NCBI GenBank assembly: GCA_002450165.1
Contig: DJYQ01000032.1
Location: 12,052 to 57,503 of the forward strand
Direction of reading: 5' to 3'
DNA from: Prevotellaceae bacterium UBA6974
Lineage (GTDB): Bacteria; Bacteroidota; Bacteroidia; Bacteroidales; Bacteroidaceae
DNA length: 45,452 nt
The notes beneath the pieces were generated by a model. It was not told the DNA's origin. It was given only the letters and a program-made list of their open reading frames with translations, and ran no database searches. Positions 31,663 through 40,789 of the stretch are shown here, in pieces (positions within the stretch are counted from its first letter, which is position 1; the number at the start of each line of letters is the position of its first letter). The position numbers and the translations under genes were made by a program.

Positions 31663-34038
31663 CTATTTCACAACCAGTGCACGTGCAATCAAGTCGTTTA
31701 TGTTGGCATAATGGCTGCGTGTATGTGAGTCACCTGCGGCCATGCGTACCTTTGACTGGATTTTCTTCAGGGCGTACATGGCATGTGCGCGCTGGGTACT
31801 GATGTATGTTGCAGTCATGGTAGTGAATGTAGTAATCAGTGCGCTCACCACCTGCAGTTGCAGTGCCTCGCGATATTTGCTTACGCTTGCACCTGTAGCA
31901 GTTTCGCTGAATGACAGACGGACAAGATCGTCAATATATTTCTCAGCAGGATAAAGTTCGTTGATGGCACCGATGCGGCTGACCAGGACATACGCAGTTG
32001 TGCGTGCGATGTTCAATGTCAGGTCGCGCGTATCACCTGCAAGAGACTTGCAATAATCAAAAGAACGTATCCATACAGGTTCCTTAATTACATTCTCCTC
32101 AAGCCACTTCAGCGAAGCCTTCTGTTTGGCCAGTGGGGTAGGCTGGTAAACGGTACCGCCTTGAGCACGCGTGCGATAGTTCTGATATGTACCTCCGATA
32201 TACTTCGCTACATGACCCACATAGCGGTTAAATTGAGTCTGGAACTGGTAGTACATATCACCAAGATTCTCTCCGTAGATATCCTTTTCATCTCGAGTCC
32301 AACTCTCAAGATTAGCCATTTCGCGCTTCAGGTTTCTTACACCATAGGTGCTGGCCTTGACAGCATCGTCACCCAGGTCCTCTGTCTGGCGACGTGGATC
32401 AGTGCTCAATCCTTCACCGTCACCCCACCACAGGCGAGGATTCTTCATTGCCTCCAGTACCATTGGCTCAAGAGCCTTGTGGTCTTCGTCCACATCCCGG
32501 GCATCCAGCATAGGCTTGTAACCCCACTGTATGGCCCACTCGTCATAGTCACCGATACGTGGGAATATACCCAGACGCGAAATACCGTCCTCGGGTTGCG
32601 CAACGTAATTGAACCGAGCATAGTCCATGATTGATGGAGTGTGACCATTCTTCTCAACCCATGCCTTGTTCCTAAGTGAATCTACAGGTACTGTGCTTGA
32701 CGAACCAAAGTTGTGGCGCAGTCCCAGCGAGTGACCTACCTCATGGCTTGAAACGAAGCGTATCAGATTACCCATAAGCTCCTCGTCATATTTCATTTTG
32801 CGCGATGCCTCGTCAATGCTCGAAGCCTGAATCATGTACCAGTCATGCACCAGCGACATCACGTTGTGATACCAGCACACATGGCTCTCCAGGATTTCGC
32901 CAGTACGGGGGTCGGATACATGAGGACCGTATGCATTGGGAATCGGGCTTGCCAGGTAACGGATAACGCAGAAACGCGCATCCTCCATAGACATTGTGCT
33001 ATCGTTCTCGGGCCACTCTTCACCTCGTATGGCATTCTTGAAGCCTGCTTTCTCAAAAGCCTTCTGCCAGTCGTTTACACCGGCTATCAGATACTTGCGC
33101 CACTGTTTAGGCGTAGCAGGATCGATGTAATATACAATAGGCTTCTTGGGCTCAACCAGTTCACCCTGACGCATCTTCTCCAGGTCAGCCGAATCTTTCG
33201 GTTCAAGACGGTAACGGGAAATCAACACCTTGCCGTCAACACGCTGCTGCTGGTCGTTAAAGGTGTTGAAACTCTCTGTAAAGTAGCCCACGCGCGGATC
33301 ATAGTATCGCGGCATCATCAGCTGCTCGGGAAGCATCACGAACGAAATGTTCAGGCCAAAGGTCACCTTGCCCGTAGCAACGGCACCCGGCAGGCGCTTG
33401 CTGCTGGAATTATATGTCTTGACCAGACGTATCTCGGTGTTCGTGGGGAAAGTCTTGATGTCCTCGATATAGCCCAGCCCCATCATCGGAGCTCCGAGTT
33501 CCAGCGTTTTCTTCAGGCTCTGGTGGATACTCAGGGCATTGTCGTCGTTCAGGAACGCGTTCATCTTAATCTTGCTCCTCTTGTTCGCGCTTGATTCAAT
33601 CTTGAAAGACGCAATTATAGGGTTCTCGTTGCTTATTACAACAGCCTTGTTTATCATCTGCGTCGTGTCTGCCACATTGACCGTCATGCGCGAGCGCAAC
33701 AGCAAGTTACCGTCAACACCTTTCTGGAAATACACAACCTGCTCGTTACACATTTCACCCCCAAACTTGCCGCTGTTTGACGGTGTGCTGGTATAGCGCG
33801 TTATGGCCAGGATATCCTTTTCCAATAGCGAGTCTGGAATTTCCATAAACCAATCCGCATTTACCTTCGTAATGTCAAACATACCATGTCGCGAAACACT
33901 TGGCTTGGGCGGCTGAGGCGCTTGCTGTGCAGCAGGCTGACCTTTCTGTTTCTTGTCCCTGTTTTTTGTTTTGTCCTTTGCAGACACAGGGGTAATGGCC
34001 AGCACGATGGCAATAGCCATTAGCATCAGTTTCTTCAT
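31663..34038 (-). CDS. Secreted zinc-dependent metalloprotease
   Basis: The protein has 791 residues with signal peptide MKKLMLMAIAIVLAITPVSA, followed by a basic, Gln/Pro-rich linker (about 21-50). The middle is beta-rich (LLLRSRMTVNV). The metzincin-type zinc site HEVGHSLGLRH gives ligands His432, His436 and His442 with catalytic Glu433. MDYARFNYVAQPEDG near residue 475 would provide the Met-turn. The C-terminal 300 residues are helical. It belongs to the large Bacteroidota family with DUF5117/DUF4953-type domains. The substrate is unknown. Divergent from the GH92 gene, with a TACATTTG -7 box upstream. Confidence 0.88.
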   Translation of the reverse strand: MKKLMLMAIAIVLAITPVSAKDKTKNRDKKQKGQPAAQQAPQPPKPSVSRHGMFDITKVNADWFMEIPDSLLEKDILAITRYTSTPSNSGKFGGEMCNEQVVYFQKGVDGNLLLRSRMTVNVADTTQMINKAVVISNENPIIASFKIESSANKRSKIKMNAFLNDDNALSIHQSLKKTLELGAPMMGLGYIEDIKTFPTNTEIRLVKTYNSSSKRLPGAVATGKVTFGLNISFVMLPEQLMMPRYYDPRVGYFTESFNTFNDQQQRVDGKVLISRYRLEPKDSADLEKMRQGELVEPKKPIVYYIDPATPKQWRKYLIAGVNDWQKAFEKAGFKNAIRGEEWPENDSTMSMEDARFCVIRYLASPIPNAYGPHVSDPRTGEILESHVCWYHNVMSLVHDWYMIQASSIDEASRKMKYDEELMGNLIRFVSSHEVGHSLGLRHNFGSSSTVPVDSLRNKAWVEKNGHTPSIMDYARFNYVAQPEDGISRLGIFPRIGDYDEWAIQWGYKPMLDARDVDEDHKALEPMVLEAMKNPRLWWGDGEGLSTDPRRQTEDLGDDAVKASTYGVRNLKREMANLESWTRDEKDIYGENLGDMYYQFQTQFNRYVGHVAKYIGGTYQNYRTRAQGGTVYQPTPLAKQKASLKWLEENVIKEPVWIRSFDYCKSLAGDTRDLTLNIARTTAYVLVSRIGAINELYPAEKYIDDLVRLSFSETATGASVSKYREALQLQVVSALITTFTTMTATYISTQRAHAMYALKKIQSKVRMAAGDSHTRSHYANINDLIARALVVK

Positions 34039-34088
34039 TTTGTGTTATAGATTGTGTTTTAAATATAAATAATGTATAAAACCGGATG

Positions 34089-34146
34089 CAAATGTACACT
34101 TTTTTTCTATAAACATACGATGGTGTATCTATTTTTTATACTTTTG
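34089..34146. promoter_or_regulatory. Divergent -7 elements between metalloprotease and GH92 genes
   Basis: The minus strand has TACATTTG (34089-34096), 51 bp before the metalloprotease ATG. The plus strand has TACTTTTG (34139-34146), only 5 bp before the GH92 ATG, which would give an almost leaderless transcript. -33 boxes are weak on both sides. Confidence 0.4.
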
Positions 34147-34151
34147 TAACT

Positions 34152-36290
34152 ATGAAACGTGCGTATATCCTTATTTTGTCACTTATTGCCGCCTCGGTGC
34201 TCTGTGCCGAGACAAGACAACTGGCGGATTATGTAGATCCCCGTATCGGCTCCGCAGGGCACGGACATGTGTTTGTAGGCGCCTGTGTACCATGGGGGAT
34301 GGTTGATGCAGGCCCCGTACAGCCATATCATGGCTGGGATTGGTGTAGCGGATACCATGCCAGCGGAGACAGCATTGTCGGATTTGCCCAGACACACCTC
34401 TCGGGGACAGGTTGTTCGGATTTGGGCGATATCACAATCATGCCGGTCTATGGTCTGGTAAATACTGATACCACACATCATGAAATATTGGAACAGATAG
34501 CCTCGACCTATACCCATGACAACGAAATCGTACAGGCAGGCTATTACAAGGTACGCCTGGACAAGAACTATATCACCGCCGAGATTACTGCCTCCGAGCG
34601 CGTAGCCCTGTACCGTTTCACCTTTCCGCGCGGCAACCGCACTGCCAATATTTTTCTGGATTTGGAGAACGGCATTGGCGACCGGGCCGTGGAAACACGT
34701 ATATGGCCAATAGACTCACATACTATGGTGGGATACAGGAAAAGCCGCGGTTGGAGCCGTCATATCGTATATTACGCCATCCGTTTCAACCGTCCCGTAG
34801 GCGAATTTGGCATCGAGGACTACAATGCACGCTATGCACAGGCAGTATTCAGCGTTGAACCGGGTACTGAAATCTGTGCTCAGGTATCCATTTCACCTGT
34901 CAGCGAGATGGGAGCCCTGCAGAACCTGCTTGCAGAAACTTCGGCACTGACCTTCGACCAGGTCAGGGAATATGCAAGGAACAGATGGAACACCGAACTG
35001 AGCCGTGTTGATGCCAGCTTTTCAAGTGACTCGCAGGCACGCACTTTCTATACCGCCCTGTATCACACCATGATAGCCCCCCAGCAATGGAATGACGTTA
35101 CCGGTGACTATATGGGCAGTGACAGACAGATTCGACGCAGCCCGTCATTCAGGAATCACACGACATGGAGTCTGTGGGATACCTATCGCGCACTTCACCC
35201 CATGGCGACACTACTCATGCGCGACAAGCTATCCGACTGGGCAAATACCATGATTCACCACTGGCGCGAGCAGGGAGAGCTTCCCGTATGGCATCTGCAC
35301 AGTTACGATACGTATTGCATGGTAGGCGAACCTGGTGTGCCAGTACTTGCCGATATGATACTGAAGGACGTTCAGGGCATTGACTACGAGGAAGCCTTCA
35401 AGGCAATGAAGCAAAGTATGCACGGAACTCGCGGAAAGGATCAGTTATGGAAATACGGCTATATACCATTTGACCTGGGACAGGGAGAGAGCGTTGCCAA
35501 GAGTCTGGAATATTACCTTGCAGCATGGAGCGTTGCCCAGGTGGCAGGAAAGCTTGGCCACAGCGAAGACAGTGCCCGGTACGCACAACTTGCAGGAAAC
35601 TACCGCAAACTATATGACCAACGTGTCGGCTATATACGAGCAAAGGACCAGAGCGGAAATTTCCGCCCACTCCACAATTTTGCCCCCAACCACCAGACAG
35701 CAGACTATACCGAGGGCAACCCCTGGCACTACCTGTGGCTTGTACCCCACGACATCCCGGGCCTGATTGACCTGCTTGGCGGAAAGGAGAAAGCCGAAGC
35801 CCGTCTTGACAGCATGTTTTTGGTCAGCAGTCAGCTCAATTCCGATGCCAATCCTGACATAACAGGCCTGATTGGACAATACTGTCACGGCAACGAGCCC
35901 AGTCACCACACACTGTTCGTATATAATTACATCGGAAAGCCACGCAAGACACAGGCACGTGTCCACCAGGTACTTACAACATTATATACAGACAAGCCCG
36001 ATGGAATCTGCGGCAACGAAGACGTCGGCCAGATGAGCGCCTGGTATGTAATGGCCAGTTTGGGCATGTATCAGGTCGAACCTTGCGGAGGCAGGTATCA
36101 GCTGTGTGCACCTGCGGTAAGGGAGGCAAAACTGAATGTCGGCGATGGCAAGACCTTCGTCATCAAGACCCGAGGCACAGGTATCTACGCAAGGCGATGG
36201 AAACTAAACGGCAAACCTCTCAAAGGCACTGTCCTGAATCACAGGGATATTGTAAGCGGAGGGACACTCGAGGTCGAACTGTGTAATTGA
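34152..36290 (+). CDS. GH92 alpha-mannosidase
   Basis: The protein has 712 residues with signal peptide MKRAYILILSLIAASVLCAE. It opens with the GH92 hallmark YVDPRIGSAGHGHVFVGA and GMVDAGPVQP. QTHLSGTGCSDLGD follows, and the C-terminal (alpha/alpha)6 barrel has GNEDVGQMSAWYVMASLGMY, where Glu623 is the presumed general acid of this calcium-dependent inverting family. It removes terminal alpha-mannose, commonly alpha-1,2. The GH125 gene starts 16 bp downstream, consistent with stepwise trimming of N-glycan or yeast-type mannan in the periplasm or at the surface. Confidence 0.95.
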   Translation: MKRAYILILSLIAASVLCAETRQLADYVDPRIGSAGHGHVFVGACVPWGMVDAGPVQPYHGWDWCSGYHASGDSIVGFAQTHLSGTGCSDLGDITIMPVYGLVNTDTTHHEILEQIASTYTHDNEIVQAGYYKVRLDKNYITAEITASERVALYRFTFPRGNRTANIFLDLENGIGDRAVETRIWPIDSHTMVGYRKSRGWSRHIVYYAIRFNRPVGEFGIEDYNARYAQAVFSVEPGTEICAQVSISPVSEMGALQNLLAETSALTFDQVREYARNRWNTELSRVDASFSSDSQARTFYTALYHTMIAPQQWNDVTGDYMGSDRQIRRSPSFRNHTTWSLWDTYRALHPMATLLMRDKLSDWANTMIHHWREQGELPVWHLHSYDTYCMVGEPGVPVLADMILKDVQGIDYEEAFKAMKQSMHGTRGKDQLWKYGYIPFDLGQGESVAKSLEYYLAAWSVAQVAGKLGHSEDSARYAQLAGNYRKLYDQRVGYIRAKDQSGNFRPLHNFAPNHQTADYTEGNPWHYLWLVPHDIPGLIDLLGGKEKAEARLDSMFLVSSQLNSDANPDITGLIGQYCHGNEPSHHTLFVYNYIGKPRKTQARVHQVLTTLYTDKPDGICGNEDVGQMSAWYVMASLGMYQVEPCGGRYQLCAPAVREAKLNVGDGKTFVIKTRGTGIYARRWKLNGKPLKGTVLNHRDIVSGGTLEVELCN

Positions 36291-36306
36291 AACCAGAATC
36301 GCAGCA

Positions 36307-37779
36307 ATGAAACACGTATCGATTATCCTGCTCATATTCAGCCTTACGCTGCCAGCCTACCCTGCAGACATTGCGGAAAACGATGCCATTATGGATCACC
36401 GTCCGGCAATAGAGAAACGCTGCTTCCGTAGCAAGGCCATCGAAAGGAAAATCCGCTCCATGCACAAGATACTGATGGCGGTCAATCCCAAATTGTGGTA
36501 CATGTTTCAGAACTGTTTCCCCAATACCCTGGACACCACCGTCAGACAATATACAGGCAAAAACAGCGTCAATGGAGCTGAGGAGCACTTTACCTTTGTC
36601 ATTACCGGAGACATCGACGCCATGTGGTTGCGCGACAGCGGAGCCCAGGTATGGACCTATATGCCGTACATACGCGAGGACAAGGAATTGCAGGAATTGG
36701 TACGCGGCGTAATCCGTCAGCAGATGGAATTTATATGCCTGGACCCCTATGCCAATGCATTCCTGCGCAATCCCACCGACACATCCCAATGGCAAAGCGA
36801 CTACACATCGATGAAACCAGGCATTCACGAGCGCAAGTACGAGATTGACTCGCTATGCTATCCCCTGCGTCTTGCATACGAATACTGGAAGCAGACAGGC
36901 GACGAAACAATCTTCGATGACTTGTGGATACAGGCAATTACCAACATACTGTCCGTATTCACCGAACAGCAACGCAAAGACGGAATCCAGCAGACCGGTT
37001 ATCGTTTCGGTCGCAAGACAACCGCCCAGCACGATACCACCAGCAACTATGGTGTGGGTCATCCAGTACGTCCATGCGGACTGATTGCCAGCATGTTCCG
37101 CCCCTCGGACGACAGCTGTATCTTCCCATTTCTCATCCCCAGCAATATCTTTGCCCAAGACGTCCTGCTAAAAGCAGCAGAGATGCTCGAACATACCCCG
37201 CAGCCAAATACCGCCAGCACGATTGCCGACATTGACGCGCTCAGGGGACGCTGCCTTGCTATAGCGGGCCAGATACAATTGGCAATCAACCAATACGCAA
37301 CAGTGCATACCGCCCGCTTCGGGACAGTATATGCCTTCGAAATAGACGGTTTCGGGAGCCGTCTCCTCATGGACGATGCCAACGTACCATCTCTCCTGTC
37401 CTTGCCCTATCTATGCCCCGACCTGGTCAGCGCACAGGATTCAGTATATCAAAACACACGCCGCATGATATGGAGCGACAGCAATCCATATTTCTTCGGT
37501 GCAGGAATACAGGGGATGAAATCAGGCATACGCGGCATAGGCTCCCAGCACACAGGACTCAACAAGGTATGGCCCATGTCCATCATTATGAAAGGACTCA
37601 CATCCACCAGCCGCGACGAACAGCGACAGTGCATTCAGGCCCTGTTGGAGACAGACGGTGGAACATGCTTCATGCACGAGAGCTTTAATCCCGCCAACCC
37701 CACAGACTATACCCGTTCTTGGTTCGCATGGGCCAACGGCCTGTTTGCCGAGCTCGTAATAAAAGCCTATGGAAACTGA
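36307..37779 (+). CDS. GH125 exo-alpha-1,6-mannosidase
   Basis: The protein has 490 residues with signal peptide MKHVSIILLIFSLTLPAYPA. GDIDAMWLRDSGAQVWTY (near residue 98) and LNKVWPMSIIMKGLTS are GH125 signatures. HESF places Glu458 at the position of the family's catalytic base, followed by DYTRSWFAWANGLFAEL. It hydrolyses alpha-1,6-linked mannose by inversion. It forms an operon with GH92, a common pairing in gut Bacteroidales for mannose-containing glycans. No terminator precedes lemA 35 bp later, so readthrough is possible. Confidence 0.94.
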   Translation: MKHVSIILLIFSLTLPAYPADIAENDAIMDHRPAIEKRCFRSKAIERKIRSMHKILMAVNPKLWYMFQNCFPNTLDTTVRQYTGKNSVNGAEEHFTFVITGDIDAMWLRDSGAQVWTYMPYIREDKELQELVRGVIRQQMEFICLDPYANAFLRNPTDTSQWQSDYTSMKPGIHERKYEIDSLCYPLRLAYEYWKQTGDETIFDDLWIQAITNILSVFTEQQRKDGIQQTGYRFGRKTTAQHDTTSNYGVGHPVRPCGLIASMFRPSDDSCIFPFLIPSNIFAQDVLLKAAEMLEHTPQPNTASTIADIDALRGRCLAIAGQIQLAINQYATVHTARFGTVYAFEIDGFGSRLLMDDANVPSLLSLPYLCPDLVSAQDSVYQNTRRMIWSDSNPYFFGAGIQGMKSGIRGIGSQHTGLNKVWPMSIIMKGLTSTSRDEQRQCIQALLETDGGTCFMHESFNPANPTDYTRSWFAWANGLFAELVIKAYGN

Positions 37780-37814
37780 AAAAAATAAATAACAACAATT
37801 AAAAATTTAGTTAA

Positions 37815-38378
37815 ATGATGACATTAATTATTATCGGTGCAGTCGTATTAGTGATACTTCTGTACTTTGTGGGAGTTTACAACGGACTGGTCCGTCTCAG
37901 GAACAATCGCGAGAACGCATTTGCCAACATCGACGTCCAGCTCAAGCAGCGCTACGACATGATTCCGCAGCTCGTGTCAACCGTCAAAGGCTATGCCGCA
38001 CACGAGAAAACCCTTCTCGAGGAAGTCACCCGTGCACGCACGGCCGCTATGAGCGCAACCAGTATCAATGACAAGGTACAGGCCGAGAATGCCCTCTCTG
38101 CAGCACTTGCAGGTCTCAAGGTCAGCGTCGAGGCATATCCCGAACTGAAGGCCAACACCAACTTCCAGCAGCTTCAGACCGAGATAGCAGACATCGAGAA
38201 CAAGCTCAGTGCGACACGTCGTTTCTTCAACAGCGCCACCAAGGAACTGAACGTAGGCGTTCAAACCTTCCCAGCCAATCTCATCGCCGGGATGTTCGGT
38301 TTCCACGTCGAGCCCATGTTCGAGATTCCGCAGACCGAGCGTGCATCAATGGAGAAGGCACCCGAAATACAGTTCTAA
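37815..38378 (+). CDS. lemA: LemA family membrane protein
   Basis: The protein has 187 residues. It has one N-terminal membrane segment (LIIIGAVVLVILLYFVGVY), then a helical-bundle domain beginning with the family motif VQLKQRYDMIPQLVSTVKGY and including ARTAAM. The remainder (about 30-187) is exposed helix. The cellular role is poorly defined; in many genomes, as here, it is next to an M48 protease. The stop TAA is directly followed by the htpX ATG with no gap, so the two are coupled. Confidence 0.93.
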   Translation: MMTLIIIGAVVLVILLYFVGVYNGLVRLRNNRENAFANIDVQLKQRYDMIPQLVSTVKGYAAHEKTLLEEVTRARTAAMSATSINDKVQAENALSAALAGLKVSVEAYPELKANTNFQQLQTEIADIENKLSATRRFFNSATKELNVGVQTFPANLIAGMFGFHVEPMFEIPQTERASMEKAPEIQF

Positions 38379-39386
38379 ATGAAATATGTAGGAATATATT
38401 CGCAGCAGGTAGGCAACAACATCAAGAGTATGTTGCTCCTGCTGTGTTTCCCCCTGATTATAGTCGGCCTTGTATGGCTCTTCTTCTTCATTATGGACTT
38501 CCTGCAGGGAGGATATGACCCCAGCCAGGGAGCTATGGACATTTCCGGTTCACGACTGGAAAACGTGACCTACATGGCCTTGCAGACATTGCCCTGGATA
38601 GCAGGTGCGGTAACAATATGGTTCATCATCGCATACTTTACCAACACCAGCATCATACGCAATGCAACAGGAGCACGCCCACTGGAACGTCGCGAAAATC
38701 CCCGTGTCTATAATATCGTCGAGAACCTCACGATGACGTGCGGCATGGATATGCCCAAGATCAACGTCATAGACACTCCCGAGCTCAACGCCTTCGCAAG
38801 CGGCATAGACCGTAACAGCTATACCGTAACCGTTACCACTGGCTTGTGCGACCGTCTCAACGACAAGGAACTGGAGGGAGTCATTGCACACGAATTGACC
38901 CATATCCGTAACAAAGACACACGACTGCTCATCATCAGCATCATCTTTGTAGGCATAATGGCATTCGTCCTCAATCTCGCAACACGTATGTTGTGGAATC
39001 ACCTCATCTGGGGTGGGGGCAACCGCCGCAGGGACAATAACGGAAAGAATGGAGCAGGCATACTCGTTGCCGCTGTCGTAGCCATCGTACTGGCTGCTAT
39101 CGGATACCTGTTTGTGCTACTTACGCGGTTTGCCATTTCACGCAAGCGCGAATACATGGCAGATGCAGGCGGAGCCGAACTGTGCGGAGATCCGCTCGCC
39201 CTTGCCAGCGCATTGCGCAAGATCAGCGGCAATCCCGCACTTGCCAATGTCGAACGTCAGGATGTGGCACAACTCTTTATCGTACGCCCCCCTTATGCCT
39301 CACAGGGAATATCGTCAATTCTGGACGGTATGTTCAGCACACATCCCCCCATTGAGAAGCGCATAGCATATCTCGAACAGTTCTAA
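38379..39386 (+). CDS. htpX: HtpX-like M48 membrane metalloprotease
   Basis: The protein has 335 residues. It has two N-terminal membrane helices (about 15-40 and 70-92), the zinc motif HELTH (VIAHELTHIRNKD, near residue 168), further helices, and the third ligand Glu in REYMADAGGAEL. The family cleaves misfolded inner-membrane proteins. The C-terminus MFSTHPPIEKRIAYLEQF is typical. It overlaps the convergent GH5 gene by 4 bp at the stop codons. Confidence 0.93.
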   Translation: MKYVGIYSQQVGNNIKSMLLLLCFPLIIVGLVWLFFFIMDFLQGGYDPSQGAMDISGSRLENVTYMALQTLPWIAGAVTIWFIIAYFTNTSIIRNATGARPLERRENPRVYNIVENLTMTCGMDMPKINVIDTPELNAFASGIDRNSYTVTVTTGLCDRLNDKELEGVIAHELTHIRNKDTRLLIISIIFVGIMAFVLNLATRMLWNHLIWGGGNRRRDNNGKNGAGILVAAVVAIVLAAIGYLFVLLTRFAISRKREYMADAGGAELCGDPLALASALRKISGNPALANVERQDVAQLFIVRPPYASQGISSILDGMFSTHPPIEKRIAYLEQF

Positions 39387-40711
39387 TTCATCCTGTCCGT
39401 GACAAATACCGAATACAGGCCCTGCTCCTCCTGAGCGGGGTCTGCCGTATATGGAGCCCACCTGCGCCAGCGGTCAGCCGTCGGTACAGCCTCACCTCCC
39501 CATCCCCAGAAGTTGGCCCCTGCCAGTTTAGCCCCCTTCAGTCTTGTCGTATCAGCACATCCAATCCTGGAAGCGATATAATCGTAATACCGCTTACGGG
39601 CAGTTACAGGCGAGCCCGGTCTTATTTCGTAATTGTCACGCGGATATCCATATTCCTCCAGCACCACAGGCTTACCCAGCACCGATAGGATACGCAGGTT
39701 CATATATATGTACCACTCCGACCTGCGTATTGCATTCTCCAGCATATCCTGCGGAGCCGACACCCCGTTACGCTCCCTGCAGATTGACGTCTCGGCAATT
39801 GCCGGTCCGCACCAACCCCAGTTGTTTGGCCAGCAATGAATACAGCAGTAGTCAATTTCAGGGAAACTATGTATCCTGACCAGCAACCCACTGTCCTTGG
39901 CACACCCGTAGAACCCCTCGCTTCCGGTCGTCACCAGATGGTTCCCGTCAATGGACTTTATCAGTTTCGCCTGCGCCCCAATCCACTGTGCAAACGAATC
40001 CCATACCCGCAGTTTCTCATCCTCAGTTATTCCGCTGTATTGGGTGAACGGCCTCGGCTCATTACAAATCTCCCAAGCCATTATAGACGGGCTGTCGGCA
40101 TACCGTCTGCCCGTGACAGAGTTGGTTCGCGAAACCATGAAACGCGTATGGTTGGCAGCCAGTTCCACAGCCCTGCCGTTGCGTGTAAAGTTACTGTGAT
40201 ATTTCTGGAATGCATCCCAATCCTTGCTGCCGTCAGGAGCATCACCTGCCCCCGACCATTCCAGGTAAGTCCCGAAACCGCCACTCCAATCCCACGAGTT
40301 ATTCAGATACAGCACACACGTCATTCCGCGTTTCTCCAGTTCGGCCACAAAGAAATCCAATCCCTCAAGCACCGTATCGTTATACACCCCCGGCTCTGGC
40401 TGCAAAGCAGGCCATGTGTGCGAAGGCCTATTCTGGACACCATCGCTGCCACCAGCCAATGCCCGTATGTTTGTTATGCCACGCGCATACAATGTATCCA
40501 GTTCACGGCACAGCCTCTCCCTGTCACCCCCCTGCCCCCTGCTACCCAATATGGCAGCATACCACATATTCGTCCCATTGAATTCGTACGGGCAGCCGTT
40601 ACGGTAAAACGCACCGTCACGTACGCCTACAAAACCATTCGTCACACCCGTTTTACACGCAACAAACACAACGACAGCCACAAACAGTAAGGGCAAACAT
40701 GTCTTTTTCAT
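39383..40711 (-). CDS. GH5 mannanase-like lipoprotein
   Basis: The protein has 442 residues from ATG 40711; a start 36 bp upstream is rejected because it places extra residues before the signal. The N-terminus MKKTCLPLLFVAVVVFVAC is a lipoprotein signal with Cys19 as the lipidated residue. The TIM barrel starts EFNGTNMWYAA, followed by LNNSWDWSGG, acid/base Glu218 (WEICNEPRP), HCWPNNWGW, and a nucleophile in VVLEEYGYP (Glu352/353). These match GH5 subfamily 7 endo-beta-1,4-mannanases, so the likely substrate is beta-mannan; the subfamily is inferred. Confidence 0.85.
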   Translation of the reverse strand: MKKTCLPLLFVAVVVFVACKTGVTNGFVGVRDGAFYRNGCPYEFNGTNMWYAAILGSRGQGGDRERLCRELDTLYARGITNIRALAGGSDGVQNRPSHTWPALQPEPGVYNDTVLEGLDFFVAELEKRGMTCVLYLNNSWDWSGGFGTYLEWSGAGDAPDGSKDWDAFQKYHSNFTRNGRAVELAANHTRFMVSRTNSVTGRRYADSPSIMAWEICNEPRPFTQYSGITEDEKLRVWDSFAQWIGAQAKLIKSIDGNHLVTTGSEGFYGCAKDSGLLVRIHSFPEIDYCCIHCWPNNWGWCGPAIAETSICRERNGVSAPQDMLENAIRRSEWYIYMNLRILSVLGKPVVLEEYGYPRDNYEIRPGSPVTARKRYYDYIASRIGCADTTRLKGAKLAGANFWGWGGEAVPTADRWRRWAPYTADPAQEEQGLYSVFVTDRMN

Positions 40712-40735
40712 AGCACAGGATTCAGATTTGCAAGG

Positions 40736-40772
40736 CAAAAATAACAAAAATCCTCAGGAATTGCTATATTTG
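40736..40772. promoter_or_regulatory. Divergent -7 elements between GH5 and GH110 genes
   Basis: The minus strand has TATTTTTG (40736-40743), 24 bp before the GH5 ATG. The plus strand has TATATTTG (40765-40772), 17 bp before the GH110 ATG. A palindrome TCCTCAGGA lies between them (40751-40759) and could be a shared operator. -33 boxes are weak. Confidence 0.45.
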
Positions 40773-40789
40773 CGCAGAAATTATATATC

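Noticed and set aside
32845..33594. 249-codon plus-strand frame inside the metalloprotease gene
   Set aside because: It is antisense to the zinc-site region of a well-supported protein and is a shadow.
39836..40690. 284-codon plus-strand frame antisense to the GH5 gene
   Set aside because: The minus strand has a full GH5 enzyme with lipoprotein signal and catalytic residues; the antisense product has no domain features.
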